Of a stretch of DNA of 64,000 nt, positions 1 through 8,317 are shown in pieces. Origin of the DNA: Actinomadura opuntiae (lineage in GTDB: Bacteria; Actinomycetota; Actinomycetes; Streptosporangiales; Streptosporangiaceae). Location of the stretch: the NCBI RefSeq assembly GCF_030283205.1, contig NZ_JASNWF010000007.1:1-64000 (forward strand). Reading direction: 5' to 3'. The translations under genes and the position numbers were made by a program. The notes beneath the pieces are model-generated. The model saw nothing but the letters and a program-made list of their open reading frames with translations, did not search any database and was not told where the DNA came from. The number at the start of each line of letters is the position of its first letter. The first letter of the stretch is position 1.

Positions 1-44
1 AACGTGTGGAGTCGACCGGTACTAATAGGCCGAGTGGCTTGAAC
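1..44 (+). rRNA. rrl: 23S ribosomal RNA, 3' end (partial)
   Basis: The first bases carry the conserved terminal segment of actinobacterial 23S rRNA (GTCGACCGGTACTAATAGG, then a CCGAG...GGCTTG end). The gene begins outside the window and the exact 3' end is estimated by comparison with remembered actinomycete 23S ends. A 5S rRNA gene follows about 155 bases later, the usual 16S-23S-5S order. The spacer at 45-199 shows no tRNA. Confidence 0.9.
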
Positions 45-199
45 ACACGGCACGATCAAGATGAATCGCTGTGTGGTGTTCGCGTCCCTGTGTGGTTCCC
101 AGAAAACAACCTGGGCACCCGTGAGTTTATATGTGAAGATCGAGCCTGGTTGCTTGGACGAGTCTTCCCGCACCCCCTGGTGGGGTGTTGGGGTTGGTC

Positions 200-317
200 G
201 TTCGGTGGTTATGGCGGAGGGGAAACACCCGGTCCCATTCCGAACCCGGAAGTTAAGCCCTTCAGCGCCGATGGTACTGCATGGGAGACTGTGTGGGAGA
301 GTAGGACACCGCCGGAC
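200..317 (+). rRNA. rrf: 5S ribosomal RNA
   Basis: About 118 nt beginning GTTCGGTGGTTATGGCGGAG and ending GGACACCGCCGGAC. These ends pair with each other as helix I of 5S rRNA. The internal landmarks CCCATTCCGAACCCGGAAG and GCCGATGGTACTGC are the universally conserved loop B/C and loop E regions. The ends are inferred from the helix I pairing. It is the last gene of the rrn operon and is followed directly by a strong hairpin terminator. Confidence 0.95.
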
Positions 318-326
318 TCATATTAT

Positions 327-359
327 GGAAGGCCCCGCCGAATTTCGGCGGGGCCTTCC
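327..359 (+). terminator. rrn operon terminator
   Basis: Perfect 14-bp inverted repeat GGAAGGCCCCGCCG / CGGCGGGGCCTTCC around the 5-nt loop AATTT, ten bases after the 5S gene. The T-rich stretch downstream is short, as is usual in actinomycetes. It should end rRNA transcription before the convergent oxidoreductase gene at 407. Confidence 0.9.
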
Positions 360-406
360 GCATTTGTGGGGTCTTTTGGTTCAGCGGCCGCCGGGCGGTG
401 GTGAGG

Positions 407-1249
407 TCAGTCCCAGGCGCCCGTGGCCGCGGCTTCGGAGACGAAATCCTCGAAGGTTCGGGGCGGTCGGCCGAGGGCCTGCTGGACGCCGTCGGAGACT
501 TCGGCGCCGTGACCGTCGCGGACGGCCACGAGCAGGCTCGTCAGCAAGCGGGCGGCATCGGCCGGCACGCCGGCGGCGATCTGATACTCCACGAACGTCT
601 CCGGAGCCACGTCGACGTGGCGGATCGTCCGGCTCGTGGCCTTGCCGATGAGTTCTACGGCCTCGCCGACGCTGATCGCGCGCGGGCCGGTGAGCTGGTA
701 GATCCGGCCGGCGTGCCGGGCGTCGGTCAGGGCGGATGCGGCGATTTCGGCGATGTCCTCGGCGTCGATGAACGCCGTGCGGCCGTCCCCGGTGGGCAGA
801 GTGAGCGTTCCGCTGAGGATTCCCGGGCGCCAGAACGACTCGCTGAAGTTCTGCGCGAACCAGCCCGGGCGCAGGATGGTCCACTCCGCGCCGGAGTCGC
901 GGACGGCCTGCTCCACCGCCTTGAGTGGATTCTCGTCGCCGGCGTCCCCAACGCCGTAGGCGGACAGCAGCACGAGCCGCAGCACCCCTGACGAGACCGC
1001 CTGGGACACGAACCGGGGCAGGGGAGCCTGGCCGTCCGGGTGCGGGCTGCGGTTCGGCTCCAGCAGGTAGACGGCGGTGACGCCGTCGAGGGCGGCCGTC
1101 CAGGTCGCCGGGTCGTTGAGGTCGAAGGTGATATCGCCGGCGGTGCGGGATGCCGCGCGCACCGTCCGTCCGGCGCTCCTGAGACGCCGGACGATGCGCC
1201 GGCCGGTCTTGCCGGTGGCACCGAGGATGAGGATGTCGTCCATGCCCAT
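407..1249 (-). CDS. NmrA-like NAD(P)-binding oxidoreductase (atypical SDR)
   Basis: The 280-aa product begins with a Rossmann nucleotide-binding motif, ILGATGKTG (glycines at about residues 10, 13 and 16), and has the length and layout of NmrA/azoreductase-type atypical short-chain dehydrogenases: FDLNDPATW in the first half, LRPGWFAQNF near the middle. Members of this group bind NAD(P)(H) and act as redox sensors or quinone/azo reductases; the substrate here cannot be told from sequence. It is transcribed divergently from the AraC-type regulator that starts about 70 bases away, a common pairing in which the regulator controls the enzyme. That link is inference. Confidence 0.8.
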   Translation of the reverse strand: MGMDDILILGATGKTGRRIVRRLRSAGRTVRAASRTAGDITFDLNDPATWTAALDGVTAVYLLEPNRSPHPDGQAPLPRFVSQAVSSGVLRLVLLSAYGVGDAGDENPLKAVEQAVRDSGAEWTILRPGWFAQNFSESFWRPGILSGTLTLPTGDGRTAFIDAEDIAEIAASALTDARHAGRIYQLTGPRAISVGEAVELIGKATSRTIRHVDVAPETFVEYQIAAGVPADAARLLTSLLVAVRDGHGAEVSDGVQQALGRPPRTFEDFVSEAAATGAWD

Positions 1250-1317
1250 CAGCGAACCGCACCTGCCACTGGACGATCCATGGGAGAACGTCGCGGATTC
1301 ATTTGTGAACGTCTAGC

Positions 1318-2271
1318 GTGGGCGGAGTGGACGTTCTGAGCGACCTCCTGCACCGTGCTCGGGCCAGGAACACTCTGGTGAGGCAGTTGATCCAGCGGTC
1401 GCCCTGGGCGCTGTCCTTCGCCGACGCCGCCCCGCTCACGGTCGTGACGGTGCTCGGCGGTGACGCGTCGGTCCGGCTCGATGACGGCGATACCTCATCG
1501 GCTCGCCTGGCGGCGGGCGACATCGCCCTCATCGGTGCGAAGACCGGCTACACGATCGCCGACAGTCCCACCACCCGGCCCGAGGTCGTCATCCGGGAGG
1601 GGAGGAAGTACCGTCTCGACGGAGGCGAACCGGTGGACTGGACGGGCTGGAACACCGCTCCCCGAACCTACGGGGACGGCCGTCCTGGCGGCACGACCAT
1701 GCTCCGCGGTGTCTGCGAACTCCATGGCGATGTGGGGGACCGCCTGCTGGCGATGCTCCCGCCGCTGGCGGTCGTACCGGCCGGGCCGCGTACGCGGCCG
1801 GCGCTCGACCTGCTGGCCGCCGAGGTCGCCCGCGACGAGCCGGGCCAGGACGCCGTCCTGCACCGGCTGCTGGACCTCGTCGTCGTCCTGGCGCTGCGGG
1901 CCTGGTGCGCCGGGCCGGGGTCGGCGCTTCCGGCCTGGTACCGGGCGCTGTCGGATCCGGCCGTCGGGGAGGCGCTGCGGCTTGTGCACGGGGATCCGGC
2001 CCGCCGCTGGACGGTCGGCGCGCTGGCCGCGGAGGTCGGCATGTCCCGCGCCGCGTTCGCGGCGTCCTTCGCCGCGCTGGTCGGCGAGCCGCCGCTGACC
2101 TACCTGACCGGCTGGCGGATGACGCTGGCGGCGGACCTGCTCCGCGACACCGACGCGACCGTCGCCACCGTCGCCCGCGAGGTCGGCTACGAGGACGCGT
2201 TCGCGTTCAGCGTGGCGTTCAAACGCACCCGCGGCACCAGCCCCTCTCTGTGGCGGCGCCAAGCCCGCTGA
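1318..2271 (+). CDS. AraC family transcriptional regulator (cupin sensor domain)
   Basis: The protein of about 317 aa has an N-terminal cupin-like ligand domain (roughly residues 10-190, with LAAGDIALIGAKTGYTI typical of the AraC-binding cupin_6 group) and a C-terminal double helix-turn-helix (about 215-315: WTVGALAAEVGMSRAAFAASF, then VATVAREVGYEDAFAFSVAF). This domain order is shared by many regulators that sit beside, and control, small oxidoreductase genes. Here that is the divergent NmrA-like gene at 407-1249. Start choice is uncertain: GTG at 1318 or GTG at 1327 are both in frame, and no clear ribosome-binding site precedes either, so the transcript may be leaderless. Confidence 0.85.
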   Translation: MGGVDVLSDLLHRARARNTLVRQLIQRSPWALSFADAAPLTVVTVLGGDASVRLDDGDTSSARLAAGDIALIGAKTGYTIADSPTTRPEVVIREGRKYRLDGGEPVDWTGWNTAPRTYGDGRPGGTTMLRGVCELHGDVGDRLLAMLPPLAVVPAGPRTRPALDLLAAEVARDEPGQDAVLHRLLDLVVVLALRAWCAGPGSALPAWYRALSDPAVGEALRLVHGDPARRWTVGALAAEVGMSRAAFAASFAALVGEPPLTYLTGWRMTLAADLLRDTDATVATVAREVGYEDAFAFSVAFKRTRGTSPSLWRRQAR

Positions 2272-2306
2272 TGGAACGCACGGCCACATCGGCCGCCGAG
2301 CGCGCC

Positions 2307-3020
2307 TCAGGTGAGGACGTTGAAGACCGCTTCGGCGCGGTCGCGCTTGCTGTAGAGGTCCCAGGCGGCGTTGGCGAGCTTGTCGGGGTCGAGCGTGCGC
2401 ACGGTCATGTCGCCGAGCCGGTCGGGGTCCGAGGTGGCCATGCGGTGGATGTCGCCGCGTTCGATGAGGCCGCCGATGGTGAGCGTGCCCGCGTACACGC
2501 CCTCGCCGGCCAGCGCGGCGTTCAGGGTGACGGCGTAGTTGCGGAGGGCCGCGGACGCGAGCGCCAGGTTCCCGATCATCGGCATCGGGACGACCGCGCT
2601 GAGGCCGCCGGCGAACAGCAGCCCGCCGTCCCCGCGTTCCAGCATGCCGGGCAGCACCGCGCCGACGGTGTCGATCGCCGGATACACCCAGCTCATCCCC
2701 TCCCGTGCGGTCGGCACGTCGGTCTCGGTGATGGGCACCGGAAGGGCGGCCGGGTCGGCCGCGCCGGGGCCGTAGTAGACGATGTCGATCGCGCCGTGCC
2801 GCGCCGTGATCTCGTCGAGGGCCCGGAGCAGGGCGTCGCGGTCCCGGACGTCGGCCGGGTGGGACGTGGCCTCGATGCCGGCGGACGCGAGCGAGGCGAG
2901 ATAGCCGGGATGGCGGCCGCCGTTGCGGGAGACGAGAGCGACGGCGTGCCCCTCGCGGCCGAAGCGGTGCGCGATCGACAGGCCGAGCCCGGGGCCGGCG
3001 CCGATGACGACGGTGGTCAT
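2307..3020 (-). CDS. SDR-fold protein lacking the usual catalytic Tyr-Lys
   Basis: A 237-aa product starting MTTVVIGAGPGLG, with the GxGxxG cofactor loop at residues 7-13 of a short-chain dehydrogenase. The ATG at 3020 is preferred because AGGAGG lies 7 bases upstream; a longer frame to 3230 would overlap the divergent TetR gene. The family's NNAG motif is replaced by YYGPGA. The segment that normally carries YxxxK reads GNLALASAALRNYA, with neither Tyr nor Lys at the catalytic positions, so ordinary SDR chemistry is doubtful. It is divergent from the TetR gene at 3100 and the two operator-like palindromes between them suggest repression by that TetR. Confidence 0.8.
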   Translation of the reverse strand: MTTVVIGAGPGLGLSIAHRFGREGHAVALVSRNGGRHPGYLASLASAGIEATSHPADVRDRDALLRALDEITARHGAIDIVYYGPGAADPAALPVPITETDVPTAREGMSWVYPAIDTVGAVLPGMLERGDGGLLFAGGLSAVVPMPMIGNLALASAALRNYAVTLNAALAGEGVYAGTLTIGGLIERGDIHRMATSDPDRLGDMTVRTLDPDKLANAAWDLYSKRDRAEAVFNVLT

Positions 3021-3037
3021 GACGGAACCTCCTGAAT

Positions 3038-3053
3038 TTGAGGATGCCCTCAA
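3038..3053. promoter_or_regulatory. Putative TetR operator copy 1 (TTGAGGATGCCCTCAA)
   Basis: Palindrome TTGAGG-ATGC-CCTCAA with perfect 6-bp arms, 18 bases upstream of the SDR start and next to its Shine-Dalgarno. A second copy lies at 3067-3082. A site repeated twice between a TetR gene and its divergent partner is a typical autoregulatory arrangement. Binding by the adjacent TetR is inferred. Confidence 0.65.
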
Positions 3054-3066
3054 CTTAGCAGAGAAG

Positions 3067-3082
3067 TCGAGGGTGCCCTCAA
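3067..3082. promoter_or_regulatory. Putative TetR operator copy 2 (TCGAGGGTGCCCTCAA)
   Basis: Matches the copy at 3038-3053 at 14 of 16 positions and is itself a palindrome (GAGGG-TG-CCCTC core). Centre-to-centre spacing between the two copies is 29 bp, close to three helical turns. It ends 18 bases before the TetR start codon, so occupancy could block both divergent promoters. Confidence 0.65.
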
Positions 3083-3099
3083 GTTCATAGGATGGGCCC

Positions 3100-3738
3100 A
3101 TGCCGAAGACGAGGCGGGCGGACGCCGCGCGGAACCGCGACAAGCTGCTGGACGCGGCCGCCGCGGTGTTCGGCGAGCGCGGGCTGGACGCTCCGCTGGA
3201 GGAGGTCGCGCGCCGGGCCGGGGTCAGCATCGGAACGCTCTACAACCACTTCCCGGCGCGGCAGGACCTCTTCGACGCGATCTTCCCCGCCCGGCTGGCG
3301 GCCCTCGACCGGCTCGCCGAGACGGCCCTGGCCGATCCCGATCCCTGGGCCGGGTTCGTCGCGTTCGTCGAGGGCCTCGTCGCGTTGCAGGCCGGTGACC
3401 GCGGCCTCAACGACGTGCTCGCGCGCCGCTTCCCGCTCGCCTCCGAGCTGAGCGAGGCCTGCCATCGCGGTTTCGCGCACCTGGCCCGGATCGTCGAGCG
3501 GGCCAAGGAGGCGGGACGGCTGCGCGGCGACTTCGAGACCTCGGACGTGATGCCGCTCATGTGGGCGACGTCCCAGATCATCCGCGAGTCAAAGGACGCC
3601 GGGCCCGACGTGTGGCGCCGGTTCCTGGGGTTCGTGCTCGACGGTCTGCGCGCCGATGCGGCCCATCCGCTGCCCGTCCCGGCGCTGACCCCGGAACAGA
3701 TGGCAGGGTTCATGGACGGGCCGCCTCCGGGCGCCTGA
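3100..3738 (+). CDS. TetR/AcrR family transcriptional regulator
   Basis: A 212-aa one-component repressor. Residues about 10-55 form the TetR helix-turn-helix (RDKLLDAAAAVFGERG, then RRAGVSIGTLYNHF); the rest is an alpha-helical ligand-binding domain with no recognised ligand. The ATG at 3100 follows the second operator-like palindrome directly. It is divergent from the atypical SDR gene (start at 3020), and the two near-identical palindromes in the 79-bp gap suggest it represses both itself and the SDR. Its stop codon abuts the stop codon of the convergent DUF523 gene with no base between them. Confidence 0.9.
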   Translation: MPKTRRADAARNRDKLLDAAAAVFGERGLDAPLEEVARRAGVSIGTLYNHFPARQDLFDAIFPARLAALDRLAETALADPDPWAGFVAFVEGLVALQAGDRGLNDVLARRFPLASELSEACHRGFAHLARIVERAKEAGRLRGDFETSDVMPLMWATSQIIRESKDAGPDVWRRFLGFVLDGLRADAAHPLPVPALTPEQMAGFMDGPPPGA

Positions 3739-4236
3739 TCAGGACGCGGCTTCCAGCTCCGTCAGGAGGGCTTCGACGGCTTGCAGATCGTCCTCGCCGA
3801 AGACGTGGACGCCTTCGCGGCGCAGAAGGGCCGCCGTCACGCCGCTGCCGGAGATCGACGTGCCGGTGAACGTGCCGTCGTAGACGCGGGCGCCGCCGCA
3901 GGACGGGCTGCCCTCCTTGAGGAGCGCGACGCGGGCGCCGGCGCGCCGGGCGGCGGCGAGCGCGAGGCGGGCGCCGCGCACGAACGCGGCCGTCACGTCG
4001 GTGCCGGCATCGGTGACGACCCGGGCGGTGCCGTCGAGCACGGCCGCGCCGTCGCCGCCGACGAGCTCGGCGGGCGGGCGCGGGACCGGCAGGCCGCCGG
4101 AGACCTCGGGGCAGAACGGGACGAGGCGGCCCTCGGCGCGCCACCGTTCGAAGAGCCCGGCGGCGACCGGCTTGGCGGCGCCGTCGTACCGGACGGGCCG
4201 TCCCACGAGGCAGGAACTGACCAGTATGCGCTCCAC
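3739..4236 (-). CDS. DUF523 family protein (TudS/YbbK-like)
   Basis: The 165-aa product starts MERILVSSCLVGRPVRYDG, the hallmark of DUF523. Three cysteines stand in the family's conserved contexts: SSC (residue 9), PFCPE (about 42) and PSCGG (about 112). Family members studied elsewhere, such as TudS, use three such cysteines to hold a [4Fe-4S] cluster and desulfurise thiouracil-type compounds; many others are of unknown function, so the substrate here is open. The gene lies 13 bases downstream of a P450 gene on the same strand, so the two are probably co-transcribed. Confidence 0.8.
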   Translation of the reverse strand: MERILVSSCLVGRPVRYDGAAKPVAAGLFERWRAEGRLVPFCPEVSGGLPVPRPPAELVGGDGAAVLDGTARVVTDAGTDVTAAFVRGARLALAAARRAGARVALLKEGSPSCGGARVYDGTFTGTSISGSGVTAALLRREGVHVFGEDDLQAVEALLTELEAAS

Positions 4237-4249
4237 GCCTCCAGCCTAT

Positions 4250-5470
4250 TCACCAGCTGACGAGGAGCTCCCGCGGACGGTGCACGAACCGGCCCGTGTG
4301 CCACGGCACCTGATCGGCGGGCACGGCGAGCCGGAGACCGGGAAGCCGTTCGGTCAGCGCGGCAAGGGCGACCTGGAGTTCCATCCGGGCCAGGGACGCG
4401 CCGAGGCAGCGGTGCAGGCCGTGCCCGAAGGCGATGTGCGGGTTGCTCTCGCGGTCGAGCTCCAGGGTCTCGGCCTCGGAGAACACCGCCGCGTCGCGGT
4501 TGGCGGCGGCGAGCTCCACGAGGACCTGCTCGCCGGGGCGCAGCCGGACCCCGCCGAGCTCCGTCTCCTCCAGCACGAACCGCGTCAGCGACCCCTGGGC
4601 GATCAGCGGCACGTACCGCAGGAGCTCCTCGACGGCCGTCGGCACGAGGCCGGGATCGGCGGCCAGCCGCGCGTAGTCGCCGCTGTCCAGTAGGAGGAAG
4701 ACGAAGTTGGGGATCTGCGAGGCGGTCGTCTCGAACCCCGCCCCCAGGACCGCGCGCAGCAGGTTGTTCAGCTCGTCGTCGCTGAGGCGGTCGCCCTCGA
4801 TCCGCTCGCGGACCAGCGAGCCGATGAGGTCGTCGGTCGGGCGGTCCACCCGCTCGGCCGCCAGATCCGCGAGGTAGCCGTTCATCTCGGCGATGGAGGC
4901 CATGACCTCGTCGGCGGTCATCTCGCTGGTGCTGAGAAGGGCGTCGGTCCACGCGGTGAAGCGGGCCCGGTCGGCGACCGGGACCCCGAGCAGGTCGCAG
5001 ATGACCTGGATGGGCAGCGGGAGCCCGAACCCCTCGACGAGGTCGGCCGGGGCGCCCGAGCCGATCATCGCGTCCAGGAGCCGGTCGGCGATCCGCCGGG
5101 TCCCGGGGCGCAGCCCCTCCACGCGGCGCGGCGTGAACGTGCGGTACACGAACCGGCGCAGCCGGGTGTGGTCGGGCGGGTCCTCGGTGAGCAGCGTCCC
5201 GCTGGTCGGGTCGACGGGGGTCATGCGGGCCACGCGGTCGGCCGGGATGCCGGCGCGGTCGTGGTCGCGGCCGAACGCCGGATCGCTCAGGACGGTGCGG
5301 GCGTCCTCGTACCGGGTGACGAGCCAGGCGGGATCCCCGAACACGAGCTGGACGCGGACGGGCGCTCCGCCGGAACGCGCGTCGCCGAGCAGCGGGGACG
5401 GCCGGAGGGCGCGGTCGGACGGGAACGGGAATTCTGGAAGCTTCGGCACAGCTGCTCCAAGGTGACGCAT
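4250..5470 (-). CDS. Cytochrome P450
   Basis: A soluble bacterial-class P450 of 406 aa. Visible landmarks: the I-helix oxygen-activation motif GAGFETTA, the K-helix ExxR as EELLR, and the heme-binding loop FGHGLHRCLG whose Cys is the axial thiolate. I chose the ATG at 5470 (MRHLGAAVPK) because the product then begins like other bacterial P450s; the frame stays open to an ATG at 5617 but that extension looks non-coding. No ferredoxin or reductase gene is adjacent, so electron partners must come from elsewhere. DUF523 follows after 13 bases and probably shares the transcript. The substrate is not predictable. Confidence 0.9.
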   Translation of the reverse strand: MRHLGAAVPKLPEFPFPSDRALRPSPLLGDARSGGAPVRVQLVFGDPAWLVTRYEDARTVLSDPAFGRDHDRAGIPADRVARMTPVDPTSGTLLTEDPPDHTRLRRFVYRTFTPRRVEGLRPGTRRIADRLLDAMIGSGAPADLVEGFGLPLPIQVICDLLGVPVADRARFTAWTDALLSTSEMTADEVMASIAEMNGYLADLAAERVDRPTDDLIGSLVRERIEGDRLSDDELNNLLRAVLGAGFETTASQIPNFVFLLLDSGDYARLAADPGLVPTAVEELLRYVPLIAQGSLTRFVLEETELGGVRLRPGEQVLVELAAANRDAAVFSEAETLELDRESNPHIAFGHGLHRCLGASLARMELQVALAALTERLPGLRLAVPADQVPWHTGRFVHRPRELLVSW

Positions 5471-5935
5471 CCGGGGATCGGGGGATCGTCCAACGCGCGA
5501 GTCCGCTGTGCCGATAATCGCCCCGGTCACCACTTTGAGACATCGCCGATATGCCAGTGCACCCTTGCCTTCACGGGCACTTACCGCTGCCTCGGAAGGA
5601 ATTATGGCGCCGCACAATGGGCGGCGCTGAATGCCATATAACGACCGCGATCGACAAGTGATTTCCCGGCGAGGGCGGGAACGTCGCGCAATCGGATGAG
5701 AACCGTGCTCTCGGCGACAATCGCCAGGATATCGGCGCGGCAGACCGGAAAAGCGCCGGTGCTCCGAGTGAAAGCCTTGTCGGAAACACCGCTCCGGCGG
5801 GACCGTCTCGTCCGATACCTCGGCAGCGGCGGCCTTGGCGTGCCCCGGCGGGGGCGGACACGGGCTCCTGCACCACCATGATGAGCTGGGGATGATCTGC
5901 CGGCGTGGGCCGCGGCACCTTGGAAGGGAACCTTC
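5471..5935. other. 465-bp intergenic region, divergent promoters expected
   Basis: The longest gene-free stretch in the first 10 kb, lying between the leftward P450 and the rightward CoA-transferase gene, and visibly less GC-rich than its surroundings around 5575-5660. It contains a nested inverted repeat: inner GCGCCGC / GCGGCGC at 5607-5613 and 5621-5627, flanked by ATGGC / GCCAT. GGAAGGGAACC just before 5936 is the ribosome-binding site of the next gene. Short frames through it have no recognisable similarity or convincing starts. I see no RNA gene. Confidence 0.5.
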
Positions 5936-7168
5936 ATGCGCGTTGTGTCAGAGCAGCACCTGGCTCGGGTCCTGGCGGGCCTGCCGGGACGTCCGCGGAT
6001 CGTGGCCGGCGGGAACTTCGCCGCGCCACGTCACGCCCTGGAGATCCTGGACGGTGCGCTCGGCGAATACCGGCTGTTCATGCTCAACGCACAGGGGCGG
6101 TTGCCGGATCGGAACGGCGTCGACCTGGAAACGCCGTTCGTCGGCGCCGGGATGCGCGGCAAGGCGAACCTGCGGTACTTCCCGTCGCGCCTTTCGCTGG
6201 TGCCGAACCTGCTGAAGGAGTCGCTGCCGCCGGACGTGGTGATCGTGCAGACCACGCCGCCGGCGGCCGGGACCGTCTCGCTCGGGATCGAGGTCAACAT
6301 CCTGCCCGCCGCCATCGAGGCGGTCCGGGCCTGCGGCGGCCTGGTCGTCGCCCAGCTCAACCCACAGATGCCCTACACGTTCGGGGACGCCGTGCTGGCG
6401 ACCGACGAGATCGACTACGCGATCGAGGTCGACGAGCCGCTCGCGACCCCGGCGCCGCGCCCGCCCGGCGAGATCGCCCACGAGATCGGCGAGCGGGTCG
6501 CCGGGCTCGTCCCCGACCGCGCCACCCTCCAGCTCGGCATCGGCGCCGTCCCCGACGCGGTGCTCGCCTCGCTCCTCGGCCGGCGGGGGCTCGGCGTGTG
6601 GTCGGAGATGTTCAGCGACGGCGTCCTGGCGCTGGAGAAGGCCGGCGCGCTCGACCCCGGCTCGCCGATCACCGCGTCGTTCGCCTTCGGCACCCGGGAG
6701 CTCTACGACTGGGCCGACCGCAACGACCGGGTCCGGATGCTGCGCACCGAGAAGACCAACGACCCCGGCCTCATCGCCCGCCGCCCGCGCATGGTCTCGG
6801 TGAACTCCGCGCTCCAGGTCGACCTGTACGCGCAGGCCAACGCCAGCCGCGTGCACGGGGTGATCTACTCCGGGTTCGGCGGGCAGACCGACTTCGTGGT
6901 CGGCGCGCTGCACTCCCCGGGCGGGCACGCCATCATCGCCCTGCCGTCCTGGCATCCCCGCGCGGACGTCTCCACCGTCATCGCGCGCCTCACCGGCCCG
7001 GTCACCTCGTTCCAGCACAGCTACATCGTCAGCGAGCAGGGCGCGGCCACCGTCTGGGGCAACGACGCCGTCTCCCAGGCGCAGCAGATCATCGACAACG
7101 TCGCCCATCCGTCCGTCCGGGACGAACTGCGCGAGCAGGGCCGCGAGCTCGGCTTCCCGCTGCGCTGA
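5936..7168 (+). CDS. Acetyl-CoA hydrolase/CoA-transferase family protein
   Basis: A 410-aa member of the acetyl-CoA hydrolase / 4-hydroxybutyrate CoA-transferase family. Motifs seen: LGIGAVPDAV in the middle, WSEMFSDGV whose Glu is the likely nucleophile that forms the glutamyl-CoA thioester, and the family signature SGFGGQTDF near the C-terminus, followed by SWHPRADVSTVI and SEQGAAT. Such enzymes move CoA between short-chain acyl donors and acids in the cytoplasm; the acyl group used here is unknown. GGAAGGG precedes the ATG at a suitable distance. NAD kinase follows after a 66-base gap on the same strand with no evident functional link. Confidence 0.85.
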   Translation: MRVVSEQHLARVLAGLPGRPRIVAGGNFAAPRHALEILDGALGEYRLFMLNAQGRLPDRNGVDLETPFVGAGMRGKANLRYFPSRLSLVPNLLKESLPPDVVIVQTTPPAAGTVSLGIEVNILPAAIEAVRACGGLVVAQLNPQMPYTFGDAVLATDEIDYAIEVDEPLATPAPRPPGEIAHEIGERVAGLVPDRATLQLGIGAVPDAVLASLLGRRGLGVWSEMFSDGVLALEKAGALDPGSPITASFAFGTRELYDWADRNDRVRMLRTEKTNDPGLIARRPRMVSVNSALQVDLYAQANASRVHGVIYSGFGGQTDFVVGALHSPGGHAIIALPSWHPRADVSTVIARLTGPVTSFQHSYIVSEQGAATVWGNDAVSQAQQIIDNVAHPSVRDELREQGRELGFPLR

Positions 7169-7234
7169 GGAGAGGACGGCCGGCGGCGGACGCGCCTGAC
7201 CCGGCCCGGCCGCCGATGTTCGTAGGCTGGGTCC

Positions 7235-8227
7235 ATGGGGGACGAACCGCAGGTGAGCACGCTGGGTCTGGTGTTGCATCCGAGCCGGCCCGTGGACGAG
7301 TCGATCGCCACGATCCTCGCCTGCGCCGAGGAGCGGCATGCGCGGGTGCTGGTGCGCCAGGCCGACGCGCGCCGGGTGCCGGCCGGGGTGGACGTCGTGC
7401 CCGAGGACCGGTTCGTCGAGCAGGTGGACGGTCTCATCGCCCTGGGCGGCGACGGGACGATGCTGGGCGCGATGCGGCTGGTGATCGACCGGCCCGTTCC
7501 GGTGCTCGGCGTCAACCACGGCAACCTCGGGTTCCTCACCGAGGTGGAACCGGTGAGCCTTCCGGCGGCGCTGGCGCAGCTCGCCGACGGCGACTTCACC
7601 ATCGAGCCGCATCCGGCGCTGTGGGTGGACACCGACAGGGCGTGCCTCGCCGCGCCGTCCGGGTTCAACGACGTGGTGCTGGGACGGCCGTCCCGTTCCG
7701 GCGCGGTCTCCCTCGACCTCAGCGTCAACGGCCAGCAGTACGGCTACTACCGCGCCGACGCGGTCGTGGTCTCGACGCCGACCGGTTCGACCGCGTACAA
7801 CTACGCGGCCGGCGGGCCGATCCTGTCGCCGTCCTCGGGCGCCCAGGTCATCACCCCGGTCGCGCCCATGTCCGGCATCAGCAGGCCCGTCGTGCTCGGC
7901 CCGGCGGACCAGGTCCACCTGGCCGTGGCGGCCGACAGCGCGCCCGTCACCGTCGACATCGACGGGACGCCCGCCGTCGACCTCGGGCACGCCGACTGGC
8001 TGACCACCACGATGCGTCCCGAGGCGGGACAGGTCGTCAGGCTGTCCCAGACCACGCACGCCAGCCGCAGCCGGGTCAAACTCAGCCTGCTCGACCTGCC
8101 GCTGCGCCCCGACCAGCTGCTGGACCTCATCCCGCCCGAGGTGCGCCGCCACGCCCAGATCACGGCCGCGCACCTGCAATCGGTCGCCACGTCCGACTCC
8201 GGCCAAGAGCCCGGACCACCGGACTGA
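7235..8227 (+). CDS. nadK: NAD kinase
   Basis: ATP-dependent NAD+ kinase, the source of cellular NADP+. The 330-aa protein carries the catalytic GGDGT motif at residues 71-75, followed by NHGNLGFLTE (about 94-103) and the NAD-binding PTGSTAYNYAAGGPI segment, in the order expected for the family. It is close to, though slightly longer than, typical actinobacterial NadK because of a poorly conserved C-terminal tail rich in Ser, Gln and Pro. It lacks the usual actinobacterial neighbours (TlyA-type methylase, recN), so this may be a second, paralogous copy. That is inference. Confidence 0.92.
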   Translation: MGDEPQVSTLGLVLHPSRPVDESIATILACAEERHARVLVRQADARRVPAGVDVVPEDRFVEQVDGLIALGGDGTMLGAMRLVIDRPVPVLGVNHGNLGFLTEVEPVSLPAALAQLADGDFTIEPHPALWVDTDRACLAAPSGFNDVVLGRPSRSGAVSLDLSVNGQQYGYYRADAVVVSTPTGSTAYNYAAGGPILSPSSGAQVITPVAPMSGISRPVVLGPADQVHLAVAADSAPVTVDIDGTPAVDLGHADWLTTTMRPEAGQVVRLSQTTHASRSRVKLSLLDLPLRPDQLLDLIPPEVRRHAQITAAHLQSVATSDSGQEPGPPD

Positions 8228-8317
8228 TCGCTTTTCGGTGAAGGCGCAAAGGCGTCTTGCATCACCCCGGGCCCCGGCGAATAGTAATGGGCATCCCCCG
8301 TCGATTGGGAGCCCGGC

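Noticed and set aside
5571..5918. 115-codon minus-strand frame in the 5.5-5.9 kb gap
   Set aside because: No ribosome-binding site, no family resemblance and atypical composition for this genome; kept as intergenic.
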